From NCBI GenBank assembly GCA_947427325.1, contig CANEHP010000133.1, forward strand, positions 1 through 6,126: 6,126 bases of DNA, read 5' to 3'. Positions 1 through 6,042 of this stretch are shown piece by piece. The stretch comes from an uncultured Clostridia bacterium. GTDB taxonomy: Bacteria > Bacillota > Clostridia > Oscillospirales > Ruminococcaceae. The stretch's first letter is position 1, and the number at the start of each line of letters is the position of its first letter. The translations under genes were made by a program, and so were the position numbers. The notes beneath the pieces are model-generated. The model was not told the origin of the DNA, made no database searches, and saw nothing but the letters and a program-made list of their open reading frames with translations.

Positions 1-110
1 ACTGCGTCAAAATTCCTTGAAATACACGAGTATTCCTGCGGAATTTTTCCTTGTACTCGACAAAATTTGCTCGAAAATCCGCGCACCATTCCTATGAGAA
101 TAAGTTCTTA
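1..110. repeat. Palindromic MITE-like element, right part (truncated by window start)
   Basis: This is the inner and right part of a dispersed palindromic element whose left part lies at the other end of the window. The outer terminus at 92-110 reads CTATGAGAATAAGTTCTTA. Its reverse complement matches the terminus at 6043-6061 at 18 of 19 positions. Bases 1-28 are identical to 6099-6126. The centre forms a hairpin: AAAATTCC (9-16) pairs with GGAATTTT (40-47), and inside it GAAATAC (19-25) faces GTATTCC (30-36) across the loop ACGA. The remaining right arm (48-91) is imperfectly complementary to 6062-6098. Overlaying the two parts gives an element of about 166 bp with no coding capacity. A small non-autonomous inverted-repeat transposon is the best fit; a REP/RUP-like chromosomal palindrome is the alternative. 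The element family was not recognised by name. Confidence 0.75.
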
Positions 111-159
111 GAAAACCGATAAAAATAAACCGATAACAAACAAAGAAAGGACATTAAAG

Positions 160-1029
160 ATGGCAAAAGTAAAAATCATTACCGACAGCGGCTGCGACAT
201 TTCAAAGGAGGACGAGGCACGCTACGGTATCGACATTATGAATTTTGACATTACCTTGGGAAACAGATCCATTGTCGAGCGAGTTACCTACACCGCCGAG
301 GAATTTCTCGAATTGGAGGCAAATTCCGAGGAGCTGCCCAAAACGAGCCAGATTACGGTAACCCGCTTTGAAGAAAAATTCAAGGAGTGCGTAAGAGAGG
401 GCTATGATGATGTAATAGTGGTGCTCATCAATTCCACAGGCTCACAAACTTATGCAAATGCGGTACAGGCATATAATATGCTTAAGGACGACGGCGAATT
501 GGGCAATACCGATTTTCATATTATGGACAGTCACTGCTATTCATTGGGTTACGGCTATCCCGTTGTTGAAGCGGCAAGAAAGTTAGAGGCGGGACAAAGC
601 TGCAAAATGGTATTGGCATTTATGGAGGATTGGTTTAACTGCTGTGAGATTTACATTATCGGCTTTAACCTCCGCCATATGAAAAAGTCGGGAAGAATAA
701 GCGCAGCGGCTGCCTTTTTGGGTGAAATGCTGTCCTTAAAGCCTGTTATTTCTCTTATTGACGGCGAAAGCAAGGTAGTAAAGAAGTGCAGGGGTGAAAA
801 AGCAGCCGTAGCCGCCGCAGTGGATTATATAAGCGAGAAAATGATACCCGAAACTCCCTGGCACCTGCTTACAACCACAAACCCCGAAATGGACGAGCTT
901 TTCCAAAAAGGCTTGGCTAAAAAGGCAGGCTGTGATCTGACAATGAAGGAAACCTGCGGCGGCGTTGTAGCCTGCAATGCGGGAACAAACTTTATCGGCG
1001 TAATTATTAAGGGTAAAGCAAGGAGATAA
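160..1029 (+). CDS. DegV family protein, FakB-like fatty-acid-binding protein
   Basis: This 289-residue protein has the usual length for the DegV family. Characterised members such as FakB bind a fatty acid and present it to the kinase FakA, which makes acyl-phosphate for phospholipid synthesis; a cytosolic role is expected. Visible motifs in order are the N-terminal ITDSGCDIS (7-15), TSQ (62-64, the Thr that contacts the carboxylate in FakB), INSTGSQTY (90-98, in place of ISSxLSGTY), MDSHCYSLG (122-130), and the MKKSGRIS...LGEMLSLKP block (174-195). The C-terminus is unusual: where the family normally has HxGPG, this protein has ACNAGTN (271-277), so Asn273 replaces the conserved His and the Pro is lost. 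It also has ten cysteines, including a Cys161-Cys162 pair. The ATG at 160 is preceded by AAAGGA (146-151) with 8-base spacing. No fakA or lipid gene is nearby, so the specific ligand is unknown. Confidence 0.9.
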   Translation: MAKVKIITDSGCDISKEDEARYGIDIMNFDITLGNRSIVERVTYTAEEFLELEANSEELPKTSQITVTRFEEKFKECVREGYDDVIVVLINSTGSQTYANAVQAYNMLKDDGELGNTDFHIMDSHCYSLGYGYPVVEAARKLEAGQSCKMVLAFMEDWFNCCEIYIIGFNLRHMKKSGRISAAAAFLGEMLSLKPVISLIDGESKVVKKCRGEKAAVAAAVDYISEKMIPETPWHLLTTTNPEMDELFQKGLAKKAGCDLTMKETCGGVVACNAGTNFIGVIIKGKARR

Positions 1030-1040
1030 AGGCTGCCCCG

Positions 1041-1060
1041 TATCGTAAAGTATCGTAAAT
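1041..1060 (+). repeat. Tandem 10-bp repeat upstream of the pgk promoter
   Basis: TATCGTAAAG is followed directly by TATCGTAAAT, a 10-bp period close to one helical turn, ending 15 bases before the -35 box of the pgk promoter. The core ATCGTAAA occurs a third time at 1119-1126, inside the dyad just downstream of the predicted transcript start. This may be an activator or repressor site, but two copies could also be chance in AT-rich DNA. No known regulator site was recognised. Confidence 0.4.
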
Positions 1061-1075
1061 ATTTATAAAATATAC

Positions 1076-1104
1076 TTGAAATATTTTCCGATTTCTGCTA
1101 AAAT
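1076..1104 (+). promoter_or_regulatory. Sigma-A promoter of pgk, extended -10
   Basis: The -35 box TTGAAA (1076-1081) and the -10 box TAAAAT (1099-1104) are separated by exactly 17 bases, and TG at 1096-1097 gives an extended -10 (TGcTAAAAT). Each hexamer matches the consensus at 5 of 6 positions. The predicted transcript start is near 1111, giving a leader of about 70 bases before pgk. This is the best promoter in the window and suits a highly expressed glycolytic gene. No clear terminator follows degV, so some read-through from degV is also possible. Confidence 0.8.
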
Positions 1105-1111
1105 ATTATTT

Positions 1112-1136
1112 GGTGAGAATCGTAAAAATTGTCACC
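1112..1136 (+). promoter_or_regulatory. Dyad at the pgk transcript start (operator or leader hairpin)
   Basis: GGTGAGAAT (1112-1120) and ATTGTCACC (1128-1136) form an inverted repeat with one mismatched position in each arm and a 7-base centre, CGTAAAA. It begins at the predicted start of the pgk transcript, the usual place for a repressor operator; alternatively it could form a small hairpin at the 5' end of the mRNA. It does not match the Rex (TTGTGA-type) or CggR operator patterns as I know them. The function is inference from position and symmetry. Confidence 0.45.
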
Positions 1137-1180
1137 CTAATGTGTTCAAAATAATTATTAAATAAAAGGAAGGTAACTTT

Positions 1181-2401
1181 ATGAGCAAGCTTAACAAGAA
1201 AAATGTTGAAGACCTTAGCGTAAAGGGCAAGCATGTCCTTGTCCGTGTAGATTTCAACGTTCCCATGAAGGAAGGAAAAATCACCAACGACAACAGAATC
1301 GTTGCCGCACTCCCCACTATCAACAAGCTGTCCCAAAACGGAGCTAAAATCGTTCTCTGCTCTCACTTGGGCAAGCCCAAAAACGGTCCCGAGGCTAAGT
1401 TCTCCTTAAAGCCCGCTGCCGACAGATTGGCGGAGCTGGTTAAGACAAAGGTGGTTTTTGCCGCTGATGATACCGTGGTAGGCGAAAACGCCAAAAAGGC
1501 TGTTGAGGAAATGAATGAGGGCGAGATCGTTGTTCTGGAAAACACACGTTTCAGAGGCGCAGACGAAACCAAGAACGGCGAGGGCTTCTCCAAGGAATTG
1601 GCTGATCTGGTTCATAACGAAATCTTCGTTATGGACGCTTTCGGCTCTGCCCACAGAGCGCACGCTTCCACTGCGGGAGTTACCAAGTTTGTTAAGGAAA
1701 CTGCCGTAGGTTATCTGATGAACAAGGAAATCGAGTTTTTGGGCAACGCCGTTGAAAACCCCGTTCGTCCCTTTGTTGCTATTTTGGGCGGAGCAAAGGT
1801 TGCCGACAAGCTGAACGTTATCAGCAATCTCCTTGAAAAGTGCGACACTCTTATTATCGGCGGCGGTATGGCATACACCTTCCTTAAGGCAAAGGGTATG
1901 GAAGTAGGCAAATCCTTGGTTGACGACGAAAAGATCGATTACTGCAAGGAAATGATCGAAAAGGCGGAAAAGAACGGCAAGAAGCTTCTTCTTCCCATCG
2001 ATACGACTGTTGCTGCCGATTTCCCCGATCCTATCGACGGACCTATCGAGGTTAAGACGGTAGATTCCGACAAGATCCCCGCCGATATGGAGGGACTTGA
2101 CATCGGACCTAAGACTATGGAGCTGTTCGCAAAGGAAGCTAAGGCGGCAAAGACAGTCGTATGGAACGGACCTATGGGCGTATTTGAGAACCCCACGCTT
2201 GCAAAGGGTACTATTGCGGTAGCACAGGCGCTTGCAGAGGCGGACGCAACTACCGTTATCGGCGGCGGAGACAGTGCGGCTGCCGTTGTACAGCTTGGCT
2301 TTGCGGATAAGATGAGCCATATCTCCACAGGAGGCGGCGCATCTCTTGAATATCTTGAAGGAAAGGTACTTCCCGGTATTGATGTGATTCAGGATAAGTA
2401 A
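1181..2401 (+). CDS. pgk: Phosphoglycerate kinase
   Basis: Pgk transfers the phosphate of 1,3-bisphosphoglycerate to ADP, yielding ATP and 3-phosphoglycerate in glycolysis; it is a cytosolic monomer of two domains. The 406 residues are full length for the family. The N-terminal substrate domain shows RVDFNVP (22-28, with Asp24 and Asn26), Arg39, SHLGKP (61-66, Lys where Arg is commoner), ENTRF (120-124, Arg123) and DAFGSAHRAHAS (152-163). The nucleotide domain shows LGGAKVADK (202-210), IGGGMAYTF (226-234), WNGPMGVFE (328-336, Glu336 for the adenosine ribose), GGGDSAAA (361-368) and STGGGASLE (382-390). No key residue is missing. The ATG follows AGGAAGG (1167-1173) at 7 bases. It has a strong promoter upstream and an intrinsic terminator 9 bases after the stop, so it can be transcribed alone despite the glycolytic genes downstream. 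Confidence 0.98.
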   Translation: MSKLNKKNVEDLSVKGKHVLVRVDFNVPMKEGKITNDNRIVAALPTINKLSQNGAKIVLCSHLGKPKNGPEAKFSLKPAADRLAELVKTKVVFAADDTVVGENAKKAVEEMNEGEIVVLENTRFRGADETKNGEGFSKELADLVHNEIFVMDAFGSAHRAHASTAGVTKFVKETAVGYLMNKEIEFLGNAVENPVRPFVAILGGAKVADKLNVISNLLEKCDTLIIGGGMAYTFLKAKGMEVGKSLVDDEKIDYCKEMIEKAEKNGKKLLLPIDTTVAADFPDPIDGPIEVKTVDSDKIPADMEGLDIGPKTMELFAKEAKAAKTVVWNGPMGVFENPTLAKGTIAVAQALAEADATTVIGGGDSAAAVVQLGFADKMSHISTGGGASLEYLEGKVLPGIDVIQDK

Positions 2402-2410
2402 GCATATATG

Positions 2411-2453
2411 TATGCCGCTGTCTTGCCATGGCAAGCGGCGGCATAAATTTTTT
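2411..2453 (+). terminator. Intrinsic terminator after pgk
   Basis: The outer stem TATGCCGC (2411-2418) pairs with GCGGCATA (2438-2445). Inside it lies the perfect 14-base palindrome CTTGCCATGGCAAG (2422-2435), separated by TGT on one side and CG on the other. Two A's and six T's (2448-2453) follow. The stem is long and GC-rich, so it should stop most transcripts leaving pgk. The T-run ends only 17 bases before the inferred start of the next gene. Confidence 0.88.
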
Positions 2454-2470
2454 AAACGGGGGTTTCGCTT

Positions 2471-2506
2471 ATAGAAAGAAAGTATTTTATTGATAATCTG
2501 AGGATT
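2471..2506 (+). other. In-frame N-terminal extension of the acyltransferase; likely ATA start
   Basis: These 12 codons are in frame with the downstream coding region and read IERKYFIDNLRI. That matches the start of many acyltransferase-3 proteins, where an R-x-Y-x-D-x-L-R segment leads into the first membrane helix. The upstream in-frame stop is TAA at 2453-2455, and no ATG, GTG or TTG lies between it and 2507. The ATA at 2471 stands where an initiating ATG would be expected; one G-to-A change would explain it. A run of G's (2458-2462) sits 8 bases before it and could serve as a weak ribosome binding site. Use of ATA as a real start is inference; a start-codon mutation or a base-call error are the alternatives. 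Confidence 0.6.
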
Positions 2507-3562
2507 TTGTCGGTTTTGATGCTTTTCCCGTTTCACGCTGCAATGTGCTTTCTGTCAGGCGGCTATTACGGCTTTTATGTTTACGGCGGAGAGCTTCCCG
2601 CACTTCGGTATATCGATCTTGCGGTGTATCCCTGGTGGATGTCCCTACTGTTTGCGCTGGCGGGAGCGTCGTCTTTCTTTGCGCTGCAAAAGCGGACCGC
2701 CGTCCTTTACGCAAAGGAGCGTGCGCTAAGGCTGCTTGTTCCCTTTGTAAGCGGGCTGCTGCTTTGGATACCGATACAGAGCTTTTTGGCGGACGTTTTT
2801 TACAATGATTATCAAGGCAATTATTTTGAGCATTATTCGGTTTTCTTTACCAAATGGACTTATCTCACCGGATATGACGGCGGCTTTACGCCGGGACACC
2901 TGTGGTTTATACTGTTCCTTTATATATACTCCATGGTATTTTTGCCCTTAAACCTTTGGCATGTAAAATGCGAAAAAAAGCCCGAATTTTCCGAAATTCC
3001 TCTTTTTGCCCTGATCGCAGGCGGCTTTGTACTGTTAAGCATAAGCGGCTTAATTGCAAATGTGGGCGGAAAAGGGGTGCCGGAATTTGCCTTGTGTTTT
3101 TTGTTCGGTTTTTTTCTGTTTACCGATGACAAACTAATAGAAAAGCTGAAGAAAAATCGGGTTACCCTTGCGGTATTGTGGCTCGCCATGATAATGATAC
3201 GCTGTATTATGTGGAAGGCGGGAACGGAAAACGAGATCTTTTGGTATCTTGATTTCAGAGCCTTGGAGTGGACGGGAATTTTGGGAGCAATTAGCGTGGG
3301 CGCAAGCTTTTTGGATTTTAAAAACAAATTCACCGACTACTTTTCTCCCGCCTGTTTTCCCATATACTGGCTTCACCAGACCGTGCTGGCGGCAGTGGCG
3401 TTTTTTATAGTGAAAATCCCCGGTTTTCTCTTTATACAGTATCTGCTGATTGCGGCGATAAGCTTTGCCGTTACCGTAGGGCTGTATGAGATCTGCAAAA
3501 GAGTTCCCCCTCTCAGGTTTATTACGGGAATTAAATCTCCGAAGAAACCTGCTGTAAAATAA
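2507..3562 (+). CDS. Acyltransferase-3 family integral membrane protein (MdoC/OpgC-like)
   Basis: The given span starts at TTG, the first standard start in frame, and encodes 351 residues; the natural protein probably starts at 2471 and has about 363. Members of this family (PF01757) move acyl groups onto sugars or other surface molecules; the acceptor here cannot be told. About ten hydrophobic segments are visible, near residues 1-15, 42-60, 75-92, 130-148, 163-183, 191-206, 219-235, 252-268, 281-303 and 306-329. Typical motifs are LFPFH in the first helix (His10, the conserved His), PGHLWF (129-134) and FPIYWLHQT (284-292). The TTG start would remove the conserved D-x-L-R preceding that helix. 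Neither TTG 2507 nor ATG 2519 has a well-placed ribosome binding site: GAGGA at 2500-2504 lies 2 and 14 bases away. The gene lies between a terminator and tpiA (32-base gap). Family is fairly sure, substrate unknown. Confidence 0.85.
   Translation: MSVLMLFPFHAAMCFLSGGYYGFYVYGGELPALRYIDLAVYPWWMSLLFALAGASSFFALQKRTAVLYAKERALRLLVPFVSGLLLWIPIQSFLADVFYNDYQGNYFEHYSVFFTKWTYLTGYDGGFTPGHLWFILFLYIYSMVFLPLNLWHVKCEKKPEFSEIPLFALIAGGFVLLSISGLIANVGGKGVPEFALCFLFGFFLFTDDKLIEKLKKNRVTLAVLWLAMIMIRCIMWKAGTENEIFWYLDFRALEWTGILGAISVGASFLDFKNKFTDYFSPACFPIYWLHQTVLAAVAFFIVKIPGFLFIQYLLIAAISFAVTVGLYEICKRVPPLRFITGIKSPKKPAVK
3531..3560 (+). promoter_or_regulatory. Possible weak promoter ahead of tpiA
   Basis: TTAAAT (3531-3536) and TAAAAT (3555-3560) are separated by 18 bases at the end of the acyltransferase gene, and would start a transcript near 3567, about 28 bases before tpiA. 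The -10 matches consensus at 5 of 6 positions and equals that of the pgk promoter, but the -35 matches at only 3. It is listed because tpiA and gpmI otherwise lack an obvious promoter. A chance match in AT-rich sequence is quite possible. Confidence 0.25.
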
Positions 3563-3594
3563 CTTAAGATTTTTTAACGGAAAGGAATAATATT

Positions 3595-4365
3595 ATGAAG
3601 AAAAATGTAAGAAAAGCAATTATTGCGGGCAACTGGAAAATGAACAAGACACGCCCCGAAGCCAAGGAGCTTATCGAGGCTATCAAGCCCCTTGTAGCCG
3701 ACGCAGGCTGCGAGGTGGTTGTCTGCACTCCCTACACAAACCTTGAGACCGCAGTGGAAATGACCAAAGGCTCAAATGTAAGGGTCGGTGCGGAAAATGT
3801 GCATTTTGAAAAATCGGGCGCATTTACGGGTGAAATTTCCGCCGATATGCTTACGGAGGTAGGCGTCCAATATGTAATTATCGGTCACAGCGAGCGCAGA
3901 CAGTATTTCGGCGAAACGGACGAAACGGTGAACAAGAGAACCAAGGCCGCTCTTGCGGCAGGCTTAAAGCCCATAGTTTGCGTAGGCGAGCTTTTGTGGG
4001 AGCGTGAGTGCAATATTACCGAAGAGGTTGTGGGCAGACAGATAAAGCTTGATTTTTATGATGTTTCCGCAGAGGACGTTAAAAAATGCGTAATCGCTTA
4101 CGAGCCTGTGTGGGCGATCGGTACGGGCAAAACCGCTACCGCCGATCAGGCTGAGGAGGTTTGCGCATTTATCCGCAGCAAGCTTGCAGATCTGTACGGC
4201 GACGCAGCGGCACAGGCTGTTACCATTCAGTACGGCGGCTCTATGAATGCGGGAAATGCGGCTGAACTGCTTGCAAAGGAGAACATTGACGGCGGTCTTA
4301 TCGGCGGCGCAAGCCTTAAAGCTCCCGACTTTGCGGAAATTGTAAGGGCGGCTTCAAAGGGTTAA
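3595..4365 (+). CDS. tpiA: Triose-phosphate isomerase
   Basis: TpiA interconverts dihydroxyacetone phosphate and glyceraldehyde 3-phosphate in the cytosol, usually as a dimeric (beta/alpha)8 barrel. The 256 residues are the normal length. The catalytic set is complete: GNWKMN (12-17, with Asn13 and Lys15), IIGHSERR (95-102, electrophile His98) and AYEPVWAIGTG (168-178, base Glu170 followed by the mobile loop). The phosphate-binding elements YGGSM (213-217) and GGLIGGASL (233-241) are also present, as is the interface loop GAENVHFEKSGAFTGE (65-80). The ATG is preceded by AAAGGA (3581-3586) with 8-base spacing. The gap to gpmI is only 29 bases with no terminator, so the two are very likely co-transcribed, and the acyltransferase 32 bases upstream may belong to the same unit. 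Confidence 0.98.
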   Translation: MKKNVRKAIIAGNWKMNKTRPEAKELIEAIKPLVADAGCEVVVCTPYTNLETAVEMTKGSNVRVGAENVHFEKSGAFTGEISADMLTEVGVQYVIIGHSERRQYFGETDETVNKRTKAALAAGLKPIVCVGELLWERECNITEEVVGRQIKLDFYDVSAEDVKKCVIAYEPVWAIGTGKTATADQAEEVCAFIRSKLADLYGDAAAQAVTIQYGGSMNAGNAAELLAKENIDGGLIGGASLKAPDFAEIVRAASKG

Positions 4366-4378
4366 TCAAGTTTAATAA

Positions 4379-4385
4379 GAAAGGA
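4379..4385 (+). promoter_or_regulatory. Ribosome binding site that fixes the gpmI start
   Basis: GAAAGGA lies 9 bases before ATG 4395 but only 3 bases before the in-frame TTG at 4389. This spacing selects the ATG and gives a protein two residues shorter than the longest reading. Confidence 0.8.
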
Positions 4386-4394
4386 CTTTTGTAT

Positions 4395-5975
4395 ATGAAG
4401 GCAAAAAAACCTATTTTATTGGTAGTTATGGACGGCGTGGGCTTCAGCAAAACGGGTCTTGGCGACGCCGTTGCGCTTGCCAACACCCCTACCTTGGATT
4501 GGCTGCTTGAAAACTGCCCCAACACAAGGCTCAAGGCTCACGGCGGAGCAGTGGGACTTCCCTCCGACGACGATATGGGCAACAGCGAGGTGGGACACAA
4601 TGCAATCGGCTGCGGTCAGATCTATTCGCAGGGCGCAAAGCTTGTAAACGAATCTATCGAAAGCGGAAAAATGTATAGCTCGGACACATGGCGGGAGGTT
4701 GTGGGAAACGTTAAGAAAAACGGCTCTACTCTTCACTTTATCGGACTTCTTTCCGACGGAAACGTTCATTCCAATATTTCTCACCTTTTTAATATGCTTG
4801 AGGAAGCAAAAAAAGAGGGAGTTTCCAAGGTAAGAGTTCACATTTTGCTTGACGGAAGAGACGTTCCCGCCACCAGCGGACTTGTTTATGTGGAGCAGCT
4901 TGAAAATAAGCTTGCGGAATTAAACGACGGCAGCTTTGACGGCAAAATCGCAAGCGGCGGCGGAAGAATGAAGATCACCATGGACCGTTATCAGGCTAAT
5001 TGGGGCATGGTCGAGGCAGGCTGGAAAACTCACGTTAAGGGCGAGGGCAGACAGTTTGCCACCGCCAAGGAAGCTGTTGAGACTTACAGAAACGAAAACG
5101 AAGGCGTAATAGACCAGGATCTGCCCGCATTTGTCATTGCCGAAAACGGACAGCCTGTGGGAACAATAAACGACAAGGATAGCGTGGTTCTGTACAACTT
5201 CAGGGGAGACCGTGCCATTGAGCTTTCCATGGCTTTTGACAATGATATATTCACCTTCTTTGACAGAGGAGCTAAGCCCGATGTGGTTTATGCGGGAATG
5301 CTTCAGTATGACGGCGATTTAAAGCTGCCAAAACGCTTTTTGGTAAGTCCCCCCGAAATCAAGAATACCCTTTCCGAATTGCTTGTAAACAACGGCTACA
5401 AGCAGTATGCGGTAAGTGAAACACAGAAATACGGTCATGTGACCTATTTCTGGAACGGAAACAGAAGCGCAAAGTTCAGCGAGGAGCTGGAGACATTTAA
5501 AGAGATTCCCTCGGACAATGTAAGCTTTGATCAGCGTCCCTGGATGAAGTCCGCCGAGATAGTCGACGATCTTATCGGCGTTATCGAAAGCGGCGAGTAT
5601 GACTTTATCCGCTGCAACTTCCCCAACGGCGATATGGTGGGACACACAGGCAGTCTTGAAAGCACTATAATCGGTGTGGAAAGCGTTGATATCGGTCTTG
5701 CACGGCTTAAAAAGGTATGCGACGAGTGCGGCGTTACAATGCTTGTTACCGCCGATCACGGAAATGCGGACGAGATGCTTGAAAAGAACAAAAAGGGCGA
5801 GGTTGCCGTAAGAACGGCTCACTCCCTTAATCCCGTACCCTTTATTATTTATGATAAGGACGTAAAGTACGAAATCAAGCCCTCGGATAAATACGGCTTG
5901 GCTAATATTGCGCCTACCGTTGCCAGGATGTTCGGCTTGACCGCCCCCGATTGCTGGGAAGAGAGCATGGTATAA
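4395..5975 (+). CDS. gpmI: 2,3-bisphosphoglycerate-independent phosphoglycerate mutase
   Basis: GpmI interconverts 3- and 2-phosphoglycerate through a phosphoserine intermediate; it is a two-metal enzyme of the alkaline phosphatase superfamily, usually using manganese, and acts in the cytosol. The 526 residues are slightly longer than the roughly 510 of well-known bacterial forms. All expected metal ligands and the nucleophile can be seen: Asp13 in VVMDGVG, Ser64 in MGNSEVGHN, Asp413 and His417 in NGDMVGH, Asp454-His455 in TADHGN, and His476 in RTAHSLNP. The inserted transferase domain carries LLSDGNVHS (118-126), LLDGRDVP (151-158), the MDRY segment (196-199) and NFRGDR (268-273), where Gly replaces the commoner Pro or Ala. 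ETQKYGHVT (342-350) follows. It is the last gene of the acyltransferase-tpiA-gpmI run. I see no clear intrinsic terminator between its stop and the repeat at 6043. Confidence 0.98.
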   Translation: MKAKKPILLVVMDGVGFSKTGLGDAVALANTPTLDWLLENCPNTRLKAHGGAVGLPSDDDMGNSEVGHNAIGCGQIYSQGAKLVNESIESGKMYSSDTWREVVGNVKKNGSTLHFIGLLSDGNVHSNISHLFNMLEEAKKEGVSKVRVHILLDGRDVPATSGLVYVEQLENKLAELNDGSFDGKIASGGGRMKITMDRYQANWGMVEAGWKTHVKGEGRQFATAKEAVETYRNENEGVIDQDLPAFVIAENGQPVGTINDKDSVVLYNFRGDRAIELSMAFDNDIFTFFDRGAKPDVVYAGMLQYDGDLKLPKRFLVSPPEIKNTLSELLVNNGYKQYAVSETQKYGHVTYFWNGNRSAKFSEELETFKEIPSDNVSFDQRPWMKSAEIVDDLIGVIESGEYDFIRCNFPNGDMVGHTGSLESTIIGVESVDIGLARLKKVCDECGVTMLVTADHGNADEMLEKNKKGEVAVRTAHSLNPVPFIIYDKDVKYEIKPSDKYGLANIAPTVARMFGLTAPDCWEESMV

Positions 5976-6042
5976 AGCTTTGCTGAAAGGACGGTCTGCC
6001 ATTCTGAAAATTTTTTCATAAAGTTCGGGAGCTGCATCTCAT

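Noticed and set aside
2491..2497. GATAAT at 2492-2497 as a -10 box for the acyltransferase
   Set aside because: The sequence 17 bases upstream (TTATAG) is a poor -35, and a transcript starting near 2504 would miss the conserved N-terminus.
1406..2536. Long minus-strand open frame (376 codons) opposite pgk
   Set aside because: It lies antisense to an intact, motif-complete pgk and has no recognisable family motif or ribosome binding site; it is a by-product of pgk codon use.
4389..4394. TTG start for gpmI two codons upstream of the ATG
   Set aside because: The ribosome binding site GAAAGGA (4379-4385) is only 3 bases from this TTG but 9 from ATG 4395, and iPGM proteins normally begin close before the MDGVG segment.
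5319..6002. Minus-strand open frame of 227 codons opposite the end of gpmI, and a similar one at 4416-4841
   Set aside because: Both are antisense shadows of a full-length gpmI with all catalytic residues; no independent coding evidence is seen.
5976..6042. Possible intrinsic terminator after gpmI, suggested by the T-run at 6011-6016
   Set aside because: No stem of useful length precedes the T-run; the surrounding bases do not pair well. Termination may depend on the palindromic element downstream.
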